A stretch of 64,000 nucleotides of DNA from Flavobacteriales bacterium UBA6772 (GCA_905181765.1 CAJIYW010000004.1:124001-188000); one strand, 5' to 3'. Positions 22,028-32,413 are shown, counted from the first letter of the stretch. Translations and numbers: made by a program. Notes: generated from the letters alone by a model not told the origin.

Positions 22028-23344
22028 TTATTCTGTTTTAATTGGTTTTATAGCAACTTGTCTTTCGTTTACATATTCAAAAACACCATCACCAAAAAAG
22101 CCAGCTTCTTCAAGCATAATTCTAATGTCTTTATTCCACTCTTTTATGGCAACTGTAGTATTTAATTCTATAGCATACACTGTATTCTTATGAAGCGCAT
22201 AATCTCCATTAAAAGGAACCCCATTTTGAGAATCCCACATGCCAATTGTCGTGCCGGCACTATGTCCATATTTTCCCAAAGGATGTGTATAAATTGAAGG
22301 CCTCAAACCTTCTTTCCTTCCTTGAATTAAAGATGCTTTTAAAATTTCATTTCCAGTAACTCCAAGACTCATATTACTTGTAAGAATATCTTGAACTCTA
22401 TTTCCTTTTTTAAAAGCTTCTTTCAAAAAAACAGGAACCTCACTTTCGGTCTTTTTTAAAACGTAAGCGTGTTGTTGGCAATCTGTATTTAAACCGATGT
22501 ATGTAATTCCGAAATCGCAATGCAATAAGTCTCCTTTTTGTATTATTTTTTCTTCTTCTCCTTTGGAAAAAGATTCGATATGAGATTTCAACACCTCGTT
22601 ATTTCTTTGAATATCTACCGTTGGATGAAACCATGTTTCTAAACCTAAATCGGTCACTTTTTGACGCATAAACCAAACAACATCTTCTGTGGTGGTTATT
22701 CCTGTTTGAATAACATTTGTCGAAAAAGCTTCGTCTATAATATCATGTGTAATTTTCACCAATTTCTTATAGAGTTTCATCTCCATTTTACTTCTAGTTT
22801 CTAACCAACCAATGGCTAATTTTTCTGCAGAAACTAATCTCTCTTGATATGTCTCAGGAAGGTTTTCTAACAACTCATCAAAACCTGTTTTTACCAATCC
22901 GTCTGCTAACGCGAAGTGTTTAGAAAAATTAATACCAATTTTATCAGGGTTTCGTGAAGCAATAATATCTACCAAAGCTTTCCATTGACTTGGTTCTTTT
23001 TCTTTATCCCAAGAAGACTGTATACTTTTACCAATATTATATCTTGCCACTGCTAATCTTTCAATTATTTTCTCTTTTTTATTTCTATAAAAAACGATGA
23101 TTGTTCTTCTTCTTGCATTTAACCAAGTTGCGGGTAGCATTGTTTTTAAGACAGGGTCTTCATTGTATTCTCTAGATATTAACAACCACATATCTATGTT
23201 TGCATCTTCCATTAAACCTGGTAAAAGGTTCTTGAATCTATCTTCTAAAATTTCATCTTTTAAAAGTGCCCTTTCTTTTTCTGGTAAAATCTGAGCAAAT
23301 GAAATCTGAGTGAAAAATAATAGTACAAATACAATTGTTCTCAT
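22028..23344 (-). CDS. Secreted M24 family (Xaa-Pro aminopeptidase-like) metallopeptidase
   Basis: Signal peptide; HCDFGITYIGLNTDCQQ, HPLGKYGHSAGT and AIELNT metal-ligand regions. Confidence 0.85.
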   Translation of the reverse strand: MRTIVFVLLFFTQISFAQILPEKERALLKDEILEDRFKNLLPGLMEDANIDMWLLISREYNEDPVLKTMLPATWLNARRRTIIVFYRNKKEKIIERLAVARYNIGKSIQSSWDKEKEPSQWKALVDIIASRNPDKIGINFSKHFALADGLVKTGFDELLENLPETYQERLVSAEKLAIGWLETRSKMEMKLYKKLVKITHDIIDEAFSTNVIQTGITTTEDVVWFMRQKVTDLGLETWFHPTVDIQRNNEVLKSHIESFSKGEEEKIIQKGDLLHCDFGITYIGLNTDCQQHAYVLKKTESEVPVFLKEAFKKGNRVQDILTSNMSLGVTGNEILKASLIQGRKEGLRPSIYTHPLGKYGHSAGTTIGMWDSQNGVPFNGDYALHKNTVYAIELNTTVAIKEWNKDIRIMLEEAGFFGDGVFEYVNERQVAIKPIKTE

Positions 23345-23447
23345 GAATAGTAATTTTAAATACCCTTAAAATTACTGTTAAATCATCTAAAAATCAATTA
23401 ATTTAAAAATAATTTTTGCAAATTTACGTATCATAAATATTAAAATA

Positions 23448-23882
23448 ATGAAATTAAGCTCACTGTTTTTGCTTCTAATTTGCATAATATTCTCTTTTGG
23501 GGCGTGTAGTTCAATACCCACAAATAAAACAAAACTACCTAAAGAAGCGGCTGTTTTAATTGCAAATGATAGTTTAGAATATGAAATAATAATTATAGAT
23601 ATTGGTTTTACTGCATACCTAGCAAGTACTGCAAAACCAGAAGGTTTCTATACTCAAGAATACATGGAAAATAGAAATAGCATTTGGGTTGCAAGTTGGA
23701 ATTCAAGAGCTCAAAGTCCTAGCAAGTATAATACTAGAATTTATGAAAATATAATAGATTACCAATCACAAGAAGATTACGGCTATGAAGTAAACTATAA
23801 GCTTTTTAATTACTTTTTATTTGCTCAAATAAAATATAAAATAAATTTAGGAGGTGGATTTAGAAGCGGTAGAATTAATTAA
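23448..23882 (+). CDS. Lipoprotein, DUF6146-like
   Basis: Lipobox FGACSS; FYTQEYMENRNSIWVASWNSRA. Confidence 0.6.
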   Translation: MKLSSLFLLLICIIFSFGACSSIPTNKTKLPKEAAVLIANDSLEYEIIIIDIGFTAYLASTAKPEGFYTQEYMENRNSIWVASWNSRAQSPSKYNTRIYENIIDYQSQEDYGYEVNYKLFNYFLFAQIKYKINLGGGFRSGRIN

Positions 23883-24367
23883 ATTTTCTGATATGAGATA
23901 AAACTATAATCAAGTTTATTTTTTTCATCAGCTTTAAAATTCTCTCTAGCTATTTCTTTCCAAATTTTGGAATCTATTTCAGGAAAATAAACATCTGCTT
24001 CAAAATCTTTATGCACCAAAGTAATATCTAATTGTTGCGCTAAGTTTTTGGCAATTGTTTCCTTATAAATTTGAGCACCACCAATTATAAATACTTGTGC
24101 TTCTTCTTTAGACATTTCAATTGCCTGCTCTAAACTGTTCGCAATTAAACACCCCTCTTTAAAATAATTTTTATTTCTAGTAATAATTATTGTAGTTCTA
24201 TTTGGTAAGGGTTTTCCTATAGATTCATAAGTATTTCTACCCATTATTATATAATGACCTGTAGTTACTTTTTTAAATCTTTTTAAATCTGCAGGTAAAT
24301 GCCAAATTAAATCGTTGTCTTTTCCTAAAGCATTGTTAGTGGCAATTGCAGCTATTACAGTAATCAT
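23879..24367 (-). CDS. folA: Dihydrofolate reductase
   Basis: NNALGKDNDLIWHLPADLKRFKKVTTGHYIIMGRNTYESIGKPLPNR. Confidence 0.97.
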   Translation of the reverse strand: MITVIAAIATNNALGKDNDLIWHLPADLKRFKKVTTGHYIIMGRNTYESIGKPLPNRTTIIITRNKNYFKEGCLIANSLEQAIEMSKEEAQVFIIGGAQIYKETIAKNLAQQLDITLVHKDFEADVYFPEIDSKIWKEIARENFKADEKNKLDYSFISYQKI

Positions 24368-24595
24368 AAATTAAATAAATTTTTACAAAAATAAGAGAAA
24401 TGATTTCAGATTTGACGTTTTTATATCATTTTCATCAAAAAAAATCTAAACACGAAACCGATTTCGGTCAAAAAGACTGAAAATCAAGAGAAAAGAAACC
24501 AAATTATTTTAAGAGTACTTATAATTTATCTAGTGAAAATTTCACAATTAATAATTTCACGCATTCGTTTTATGAAAGTGATAATTCTTTACCAA

Positions 24596-24633
24596 AGCCT
24601 ACATTTCTATAAATTATGTTAGTAATGTAGGCT
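24596..24633. promoter_or_regulatory. 9-bp perfect inverted repeat next to a -7 element
   Basis: AGCCTACAT-N20-ATGTAGGCT, then TATTTTTG (24633-24640), 24 bp before the ATG at 24665. Confidence 0.5.
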
Positions 24634-24664
24634 ATTTTTGTTATTAATTTTAACCTACAAAAAT

Positions 24665-24961
24665 ATGGCAATTAAAAAACAATTTTTAAAAAGCAAACCA
24701 ATTTGTAAAGTAACGTTTACTATAGTTGCAAAAGAAGCAAATAATGCAGCAGTAGTTGGTACTTTTAATGAATGGAATGCTAAATCTGCTCCATTAAAAA
24801 AATTAAAAAACGGGTCTTTTAAAGGAACTGTTGATATAGAAGCAAATACCTCTCATGAATTTAAATATTTAATTGACGGCACTTTTGTAAACGAAACGGA
24901 AGCTGATGGATATGCCTGGAATGATTATGCGGGTGGAGAAAACAGTTTAATTACTGTGTAA
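24665..24961 (+). CDS. Stand-alone CBM48/isoamylase early-set (glycogen-binding-like) protein
   Basis: VVGTFNEWNAKSAPLKKLKNGSFKGTVDIEANTSHEFKYLIDGTFVNE. Confidence 0.85.
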   Translation: MAIKKQFLKSKPICKVTFTIVAKEANNAAVVGTFNEWNAKSAPLKKLKNGSFKGTVDIEANTSHEFKYLIDGTFVNETEADGYAWNDYAGGENSLITV

Positions 24962-24970
24962 AACATAAAA

Positions 24971-25005
24971 AAGGAGCTGCTGTGAAATTCCACAAAAAGC
25001 TCCTT
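24971..25005. terminator. Terminator between convergent CBM48 gene and thyA
   Basis: AAGGAGCT...AGCTCCTT stem with inner TGTG/CACA pairing. Confidence 0.6.
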
Positions 25006-25028
25006 CTTAGTATTTGATTATAGCACTA

Positions 25029-25853
25029 TTAAATAGCGACTTTTCCTTTAATATGTGCATGTGGATTGTAATCTAGCAATTCAAAATCTTCAAAAGTAAA
25101 GTCTTCAATATTCCTTATTGCAGCATTCATTTTCATTTTTGGTAAAGGTCTAATGTCTCTAGATAATTGCAATTCTAACTGCTCTTTATGATTGTTATAA
25201 ATATGAGCGTCTCCAAAAGTATGAATAAACTCTCCTGCTTCATAACCACAAACTTGCGCCATCATCATTGTAAACAAAGCATAACTTGCAATGTTAAAAG
25301 GAACACCTAAAAAGATATCTGCACTTCGTTGATATAACTGACAAGATAGTTTACCATCTGCAACATAAAACTGAAAAAAAGCGTGACAAGGAGGCAATGC
25401 CGCCTTACCATTTGCAACGTTCTCTGAAAAGCTTACAGAGGTATCTGGCATTACAGAAGGATTCCATGCAGCAACCATCATTCTTCTAGAATTAGGATTC
25501 GTTTTTAGCGTAGTTATAACTTCTTTTAATTGATCTATATCATCACTATTCCAATTACGCCATTGGTGGCCGTAAACAGGTCCCAAATCTCCTTTTTCAT
25601 CTGCCCAAGAATTCCAGATTTTCACACCGTTGTCTTGTAAATATTTAATATTTGTATCTCCTTTTATAAACCAAAGTAGCTCATAAATAATAGACTTTAA
25701 ATGCAACTTCTTAGTGGTAACCATTGGAAAACCAGCACTTAAATCAAATCGCATTTGATACCCAAAAACACTTTTTGTTCCTGTACCTGTCCTATCTCCT
25801 TTTTCGTTTCCGCTTTCTAAAACGTGTTTTACTAAGTCGTGATATTGCTTCAT
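25029..25853 (-). CDS. thyA: Thymidylate synthase
   Basis: [51 protein letters not shown] active-site Cys. Confidence 0.97.
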   Translation of the reverse strand: MKQYHDLVKHVLESGNEKGDRTGTGTKSVFGYQMRFDLSAGFPMVTTKKLHLKSIIYELLWFIKGDTNIKYLQDNGVKIWNSWADEKGDLGPVYGHQWRNWNSDDIDQLKEVITTLKTNPNSRRMMVAAWNPSVMPDTSVSFSENVANGKAALPPCHAFFQFYVADGKLSCQLYQRSADIFLGVPFNIASYALFTMMMAQVCGYEAGEFIHTFGDAHIYNNHKEQLELQLSRDIRPLPKMKMNAAIRNIEDFTFEDFELLDYNPHAHIKGKVAI

Positions 25854-26021
25854 TCTAATATGTAATCGGTTAATTATTTCTTCGGTTATACTTTTTGTAG
25901 TAAACCATTGTAAAAATAAAAAAGCTTCTACCATTTTTGGCGAAGCTTTTCAAATAATATTTTAAAGTTATTAACGATTTGAAGATAACCTTTTTTAGAA
26001 GTTCCTTGCAGTAATTTACTG

Positions 26022-27550
26022 CTACCCTATAATCATTCCTGCAATTGTTGCAGACATTAAAGAAGCAATTGTACCACCAATTAAGGCTTTCATTCCAAAT
26101 TCTGATAATGTTTTACGTTGTCCTGGCGCTAAAGAACCAATACCACCAATTTGAATTCCTATAGACGCAAAATTCGCAAAACCACACAACATATAGGTTG
26201 CCATAATAATTGACTTGTTATACGTTAAATGCGTTGCACTTGCCACATTTTTTAATTCTGCCAATTGTATATATCCCACAAATTCACTTGCAGCTAATTT
26301 AATACCCAATAATTGTCCCATTAGAGTCATATCTACTGTTGGAACACCAATTAACCACATTAATGGTGCAAAAGCATACCCTAAAATAAATTCTATAGAA
26401 AGTTTATCATAAGCAGTATTTTCGCTGCAATTAAATCATTTAAAGAAGTAATATTACCTATTAAATCTAAACCACCATTTAACATTGCTATAACTGCCAC
26501 AAAAACCAATAACATAGCTCCTACATTTACAGCTAAACGCAAACCCTCTGTAGTACCGTTTGCAATAGCATCTAGAATATTAGAACCTATTTTCTCTTGA
26601 GAAACTGTAACATCTGTATTTACTTCTTCCGTTTGTGGATATAAGATTTTTGAAACTACAATGGCACCCGGAGCTGCCATCACAGAAGCAGCTAACAAAT
26701 GTTTTGCAAAAACTAATTCCAACTCTTTATCTCCACCACCTAAAAACCCTATATAAGCAGCTAGAACAGCACCTGCAACAGTAGCCATTCCACCAATCAT
26801 AACCAAGAGCATTTCAGACTTATTCATCTTCTCTAAATATGCTTTAATTAACAAGGGTGCCTCAGTCTGTCCTAAGAAAATATTTCCTGCAACAGACAAA
26901 CTTTCCATACCAGAAATACCTAAAAACTTAGACAAACCAATTGCTAGCATTTTAACCATCCATTGAATAATACCTAAATAAAATAAGAGCGATGTTAATG
27001 CTGAAAAGAAAATAATTGTTGGAAGTACTTGAAAAGCAAAAATATATCCAAAAGAATCCATGTCTGAAATTAAACCTGCAAACAAAAAGGAACTACCCGC
27101 TTTGGTATATTCTAAAATTTCAATAAAAAGTTTTCCTACTAATTCAAATGCTTTTTGAATAAACGATACTTTTAAAACTCCTATTGCAATAACTAGCTGA
27201 AGCGATAAACCAATGGCTACTCTTTTCCAACTAATTGCTTTTCTGTTAGCACTAAATAAAAAGGCAATAAGTATTAAAGAAAACATTCCTAAAACACCTC
27301 TCCAAAGGCTTGTAAAAGTAAAACTTCCACTTGCAATGATTGTATCTTCTTTTAATTTTTTTTTAGATATATCTTCTTCGTACCCTACTGCTTTAATATC
27401 TGTTGTTGATGAAATTATTTTGGCATCTTGTTTAGGTGAAAAAGAAATTCCTGCTTCTATAGCAGTATTTTCTTTAGATTCTTGCACTATATCTTGTCCT
27501 AAAAATGAAAATGAAACAAAACAAAAAGCAATTAAAAATAAATTTTTCAT
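26022..27550 (-). CDS. NupC/CNT nucleoside transporter with secreted-type N-terminal extension, frame broken near 26419-26425
   Basis: GNIFLGQTEAPLLIKAYL and GGMATVAGAVLAAYIGFLG (CNT motifs); C-terminal part in a second frame (FAPLMWLIGVPTVDMTLMGQLLGIKLAASEFVGY). Confidence 0.88.
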
Positions 27551-27563
27551 GTATAAGTTAATT

Positions 27564-28178
27564 TTAAGATTTTTTACTGATTTCATCTCTAATCTTTGCC
27601 GCTAATTCATAATTTTCATCAGCAATTGCTTTATCTAGCTGATCATTTAATTCAGAAACGGATAACTTTGACCCTAAAGATGTGGCATCAACTTCCAATA
27701 GGTCTTCTCCTTCTGAAGAAATTTCTTCTGTTTCAGAAAGATCATTCAACCCTAATTCATCTTCTATTTTCAAAAACACACCCGCCTTATCTAAAATATT
27801 TTCATAGGTAAAAATTGGAGCTTGAAAACGAACTGCAATTGCAATTGCATCTGAAGTTCTAGCGTCTATAACTTCTTCTACCCCATCTTTTTGACAAATT
27901 AGACTAGAAAAGAAAACACCATCTATTAATTTATGAATAATAACTTCTTTAATTTCTATAGAGAAACGATCTGAAAAAGTCTTAAACAAATCATGCGTTA
28001 AAGGTCTTGGTGGTCTAATTTCTTTTTCTAAAGCGATGGCTATAGATTGTGCTTCAAAAGCACCAATAATAATTGGCAAAGTTCTACTTCCTTCCATTTC
28101 ACTTAACACGAGCGCGTATGCACCAGTTTGTGTCTGACTGTATGAAATTCCTTTTATAGTTAGTTTTATTAAACCCAT
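27564..28178 (-). CDS. Bifunctional nuclease (DUF151) family protein with C-terminal UVR-like motif
   Basis: LPIIIGAFEAQSIAIALE, SDAIAIAVRFQAPI; C-terminus LDKAIADENYELAAKIRDEI. Confidence 0.88.
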   Translation of the reverse strand: MGLIKLTIKGISYSQTQTGAYALVLSEMEGSRTLPIIIGAFEAQSIAIALEKEIRPPRPLTHDLFKTFSDRFSIEIKEVIIHKLIDGVFFSSLICQKDGVEEVIDARTSDAIAIAVRFQAPIFTYENILDKAGVFLKIEDELGLNDLSETEEISSEGEDLLEVDATSLGSKLSVSELNDQLDKAIADENYELAAKIRDEISKKS

Positions 28179-28373
28179 ATATCTTTCTGCATAAAAAAAA
28201 CAGCTAATTAAACAAGTATTTGTGGCTACTTTTAAGCTGACAATTTACTAAAAATTATATGGCAAAAAGAGATATTCTTTCTTGAATTTGTTTTTTTTTA
28301 AGAAGAAAAGTCTCTTTGAACCGTAAAGCGATTGTTTGCGCTCTTTTGTTTTAATTAAAAAATGAAATAAATT

Positions 28374-28410
28374 AAAAACCTATCAAAATATAAAATTTTG
28401 ATAGGTTTTT
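28374..28410 (-). terminator. Terminator downstream of etfA
   Basis: AAAAACCTATCAAAA-N7-TTTTGATAGGTTTTT. Confidence 0.65.
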
Positions 28411-28457
28411 AAAATTTTTACTAGTTGAACTCGAGCAGTAACGCTCCGAAAAAACTA

Positions 28458-29414
28458 TTAAGCTGCTTTAAAAGCTTTTAATTTTTCTATTAATTTAGGA
28501 ATTACGTCAAAAGCATCACCCACAACACCATAATCTGCAGCTTTAAAAAACGGCGCTTCTGGATCTGTATTTATAACAACTTTTACTTTGGATGCGTTAA
28601 TTCCTGCCAAATGTTGAATGGCACCCGAGATACCAATTGCAATATATAAATTAGAAGCTACTGGTTTACCTGTTTGTCCAACATGCTCTCCATGAGGCCT
28701 CCATCCTAAATCTGAAACAGGTTTAGAACATGCAGTTGCAGCACCTAAAACAGCTGCTAATTCCTCTATCATTCCCCAGTTTTCTGGCCCTTTTAAACCT
28801 CTACCTGCAGAAACTACAGTATCTGCATCTGCAATAGTAACTTTACCTGTAACTCTTTCTACACTCTCTGATTTCACTCCAGAAACTGCAACTGTTGGAT
28901 CAAAACTTTCTAGAGCTCCAGAAACCATATTTTCATGTATTCCAAAAGAGTTTTTAGCCAAACCAATTACTTTTTTCTCTGCAGATATAACTGTATTTGA
29001 AAATGCTTTATTAGAAAACGCTTTTCTTTTTACTGTAAAAGGACTTATACTAGAAGGTGCTGAAACTGTGTTCGAGGCATAATCAGCTTCTAAAGCCACA
29101 GCTACTAATGGTGATAAATACAAACCATTAATACTAGAGTCTACTACTACAATAGTTGCATTTTCTTTCATTGCAGCTTGTTCTATAACAGATGCATATT
29201 CTTTTGCATTAAAAGTTGATAAACTATCGTTAGATACCGTTAATACTTTTTCTGCACCGTATGTATATAATGCTGTTGCATCTCCTGCGTTAATAGTAAC
29301 AACCACTAAATTACTAGATAATTGTTCTGCAACTTTCTTTCCGTAAGAAACTACTTCAAAAGCAGTTTTCTTAAATTTTCCGTCTGTTGAATCGGCAAAA
29401 ACTAAAACTGACAT
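28458..29414 (-). CDS. etfA: Electron transfer flavoprotein alpha subunit
   Basis: GRGLKGPENW, ATACSKPVSDLGWRPHGEHVGQTGKPVASNLYIAIGISGAIQHLAG. Confidence 0.97.
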   Translation of the reverse strand: MSVLVFADSTDGKFKKTAFEVVSYGKKVAEQLSSNLVVVTINAGDATALYTYGAEKVLTVSNDSLSTFNAKEYASVIEQAAMKENATIVVVDSSINGLYLSPLVAVALEADYASNTVSAPSSISPFTVKRKAFSNKAFSNTVISAEKKVIGLAKNSFGIHENMVSGALESFDPTVAVSGVKSESVERVTGKVTIADADTVVSAGRGLKGPENWGMIEELAAVLGAATACSKPVSDLGWRPHGEHVGQTGKPVASNLYIAIGISGAIQHLAGINASKVKVVINTDPEAPFFKAADYGVVGDAFDVIPKLIEKLKAFKAA

Positions 29415-29517
29415 ATTTTTTGTTTTTTTTATTTAATCGTTTGTTTGTATTCTTCTGTAATTGCTTCGAGTAACGATTAATAATTACACGTTTTAAAAAT
29501 GCAGCAACCACTACTTA

Positions 29518-30264
29518 CTATATTACTTTAGCCTCATTATGCAATAAGCTAATTAACTCATCTAAATTGTCTGCATCCACAAGCTTTACAGCCCCCTTTG
29601 GTGCTGGTTTCTCGAAAGACTCTATAGATGTTGATGCCTCAGAACCCGTTGCATCTAATACTTGTAAGGGTTTTTTACGCGCCATCATAATTCCTCTCAT
29701 ATTTGGTATGCGCAAATCTTTTTCTTCTACAATACCTTTTTGACCACCAATTACTAAAGGTAAAGATGTAGATAATGTTTCAGTACCTCCATCAATTTCT
29801 CTTTTAGCAGTTACATTTGTACCTTCTACCTCTATTTGTACACAACCGTTTACAAAATTGAAATCTACTAAGGAAGCCAGCATTCCCGGAACCATTTGTC
29901 CATTATAATCTGCAGATTCTTTACCCGCTAAAACTAAATCATAACCTCCGTCTTTTACTACTGCAGCTAATTCTTTTGCCACTAAAAGACCATCTGTTGG
30001 ATTTATATTTATTCTAATGGCATCGTCTGCACCAATAGCCAATACTTTTCTAAGTGTTGACTCTGTTTCCACACCACCCACATTTACTGCAGTTACCTTA
30101 GCTCCTTGTTTTTCTTTAAACCACATGGCTCTTGTCAAACAAAACTCATCATAAGGATTAATTACAAACTGTACTCCGTTTTTATCAAACTCGGTATCAT
30201 TATTTGTGAAATTAATTTTCGAAGTTGTGTCAGGCACATGACTTATACAAACTAATATTTTCAT
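29518..30264 (-). CDS. etfB: Electron transfer flavoprotein beta subunit
   Basis: NPYDEFCLTRAMWFKE; LAGKESADYNGQMVPGMLA. Confidence 0.96.
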   Translation of the reverse strand: MKILVCISHVPDTTSKINFTNNDTEFDKNGVQFVINPYDEFCLTRAMWFKEKQGAKVTAVNVGGVETESTLRKVLAIGADDAIRININPTDGLLVAKELAAVVKDGGYDLVLAGKESADYNGQMVPGMLASLVDFNFVNGCVQIEVEGTNVTAKREIDGGTETLSTSLPLVIGGQKGIVEEKDLRIPNMRGIMMARKKPLQVLDATGSEASTSIESFEKPAPKGAVKLVDADNLDELISLLHNEAKVI

Positions 30265-30290
30265 GACTTATAATTTTTTTTTCATATGGT

Positions 30291-30298
30291 CAAAGCTA
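30291..30298 (-). promoter_or_regulatory. Candidate -7 promoter element of etfBA
   Basis: TAGCTTTG on the minus strand matches the Bacteroidota TAnnTTTG -7 consensus. Confidence 0.5.
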
Positions 30299-30312
30299 CA
30301 CCTTTTTTTTAA

Positions 30313-30336
30313 ATTTACTATGCATGCATAGTAAAT
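30313..30336. promoter_or_regulatory. 24-bp perfect palindrome, candidate repressor operator of etfBA
   Basis: ATTTACTATGCATGCATAGTAAAT is exactly self-complementary; it sits 48 bp before the etfB ATG and over the expected -33 region. Confidence 0.7.
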
Positions 30337-30711
30337 ATTTTAATTATTTAACATATAAAATAAAAATTTATCTACCTAATTCCTAACCATTTCCGAACTC
30401 TTAATTAAATGGCGCAAGTATTCTATCGAATTTATTTGTTTTTGTTATACCCGCTTTCTAATAATGAGTTCATTCCTTCTGTTATTGGAAGATTTTTCCT
30501 AGATTGTATTTATATAAAATATTTATTTTTCTAACAAACATAAAAATAGTTTTTTTATTTTATATAACACTGAAGCCATACCAATCTTCAGTTTTGTAAG
30601 CAGAATTATATCAAAAATTGAAAAAAATTATTTTATGAAAAATAGATAGTAAAAAACTTCTGCTAATTCCTTACTTTTGCGAAAGAAAAAATAAACTATA
30701 ATTTAGATTCA

Positions 30712-31689
30712 ATGAAAACAGTTCAATTTAGACAGGCAATTTGTGAGGCCATGAGTGAAGAAATGCGCAGAGATGAAAGCATTTATTTAATGGGTGAAGA
30801 AGTTGCAGAATATAATGGAGCTTATAAAGCTAGTAAAGGAATGTTAGATGAGTTTGGTGCAAAAAGAGTTATAGATACTCCTATTGCCGAACTTGGGTTT
30901 GCTGGTATTGCAATCGGTTCTGCTATGAATGGTAATAGACCTATTGTAGAATATATGACGTTTAATTTCTCTTTGGTTGGAATTGATCAAATTATTAACA
31001 ATGCAGCAAAAATCAGACAGATGTCAGGTGGTCAGTTTAACTGTCCTATTGTTTTTAGAGGCCCAACAGCTTCTGCAGGACAATTAGGTGCTACACACTC
31101 TCAAGCATTTGAAAACTGGTTTGCAAACACACCAGGTTTAAAGGTTATTGTTCCTTCTAACCCATATGACGCTAAAGGGTTATTAAAAGCAGCTATTAGA
31201 GATGATGATCCGGTAATTTTTATGGAATCTGAACAAATGTATGGTGATAAAATGGAGATTCCTGAAGGGGAGTATATCATTCCTATTGGAGTTGCAGATA
31301 TTAAAAGAGAAGGTACAGATGTAACCGTTGTTTCTTTTGGGAAAATAATAAAAGAAGCTTACAAAGCGGCAGATGAATTGGCTAAAGAAAACATCTCTAT
31401 TGAAATTATAGATTTAAGAACAGTGCGTCCTATGGATCATGCTGCTATTTTGACATCAGTTAAAAAAACAAATAGATTGGTAGTTTTAGAAGAAGCTTGG
31501 CCTTTTGCAAGTGTTGCCTCTGAAATTACATATAGAATTCAGGAAGAAGCATTTGACTTCTTAGACGCACCAATTAAAAGAATTACAACAGCAGACACGC
31601 CTGCTCCATATTCTCCAGTTTTATTTGAAAAATGGATTCCGAATGCAAACGATGTTATAAAAGCTGTTAAAGAAGTATTATACCTGTAA
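30712..31689 (+). CDS. pdhB: Pyruvate dehydrogenase E1 component subunit beta
   Basis: RDESIYLMGEEVAEYNGAYKASKGMLDEFGAKRVIDTPIAELGFAGIAIGSAM. Confidence 0.94.
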   Translation: MKTVQFRQAICEAMSEEMRRDESIYLMGEEVAEYNGAYKASKGMLDEFGAKRVIDTPIAELGFAGIAIGSAMNGNRPIVEYMTFNFSLVGIDQIINNAAKIRQMSGGQFNCPIVFRGPTASAGQLGATHSQAFENWFANTPGLKVIVPSNPYDAKGLLKAAIRDDDPVIFMESEQMYGDKMEIPEGEYIIPIGVADIKREGTDVTVVSFGKIIKEAYKAADELAKENISIEIIDLRTVRPMDHAAILTSVKKTNRLVVLEEAWPFASVASEITYRIQEEAFDFLDAPIKRITTADTPAPYSPVLFEKWIPNANDVIKAVKEVLYL

Positions 31690-31706
31690 GAAGATTTTAA
31701 ACTAAT

Positions 31707-31746
31707 TAAAAAATCCTTTTTTCTCTTTTGAAAAAAGGATTTTTTA
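31707..31746 (+). terminator. Terminator downstream of pdhB
   Basis: AAAAAATCCTTTTTTC-N6-GAAAAAAGGATTTTTT. Confidence 0.65.
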
Positions 31747-31805
31747 ATTGATATATACTTTATATTTCATGCGAAAAGCATTGCGTAAATTCGCAGTCAA
31801 TTGTA

Positions 31806-31835
31806 TTGAAAAACTTAATGAATTCACTATTTTTG
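31806..31835 (+). promoter_or_regulatory. Candidate -33/-7 promoter of ppa
   Basis: TTG (31806-31808), 19 nt, TATTTTTG (31828-31835); supports the ppa start at 31863 rather than the ORF-track start. Confidence 0.5.
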
Positions 31836-31862
31836 CACCACGCTAAAAAAAATTACAAATTT

Positions 31863-32390
31863 ATGAATCCAAAAGAAAATACAACTTTCGATGTTTTAAT
31901 TGAAATACCTAAAGGAAGTAGAAATAAATATGAATATGACTTTGATTTGAATAAAATTCGTTTCGACAGAATGTTGTTCTCTTCAATGATGTATCCTGCA
32001 GATTATGGTTTTGTGCCAGAAACTTTAGCGTTAGATGATGACCCTTTAGATGTTTTAGTTTTAGGACATGAACCAACTTTCCCTATGTGTGTAATTGAAG
32101 TAAAACCAATTGGAGTTTTTCACATGACAGATGAAAAAGGACCGGATGAAAAAATTATTTGTGTGCCTATTTCAGATCCAATTTGGAATGATAAAAGTGA
32201 TATCTCAGATTTAAACCCACATAGATTAAAAGAAATAGAACATTTTTTTAAAGTATATAAAGATTTAGAAAAGAAAAAAGTAGATGTTGGTGGTTGGGGA
32301 GATGCTAAAGAAGCTACTGAAATTTTTCATGCATGTGTTGAGAGATACAAACAAAGCGACTACAAGAAGACTGATAAATTTAAGATTTAA
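31863..32390 (+). CDS. ppa: Inorganic diphosphatase (soluble family I)
   Basis: EIPKGSRNKYEYD, MMYPADYGFVPETLALDDDPLDVLVL. Confidence 0.96.
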   Translation: MNPKENTTFDVLIEIPKGSRNKYEYDFDLNKIRFDRMLFSSMMYPADYGFVPETLALDDDPLDVLVLGHEPTFPMCVIEVKPIGVFHMTDEKGPDEKIICVPISDPIWNDKSDISDLNPHRLKEIEHFFKVYKDLEKKKVDVGGWGDAKEATEIFHACVERYKQSDYKKTDKFKI

Positions 32391-32413
32391 CAAAAAAATA
32401 CCCATATTTTATT

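Noticed and set aside
23349-23376. AGTAATTTTAA-N6-TTAAAATTACT inverted repeat just before the M24 peptidase start
   Set aside because: Almost entirely A/T; an 11-bp dyad of this composition is expected about once by chance in 64 kb of this sequence, and there is no supporting promoter logic.
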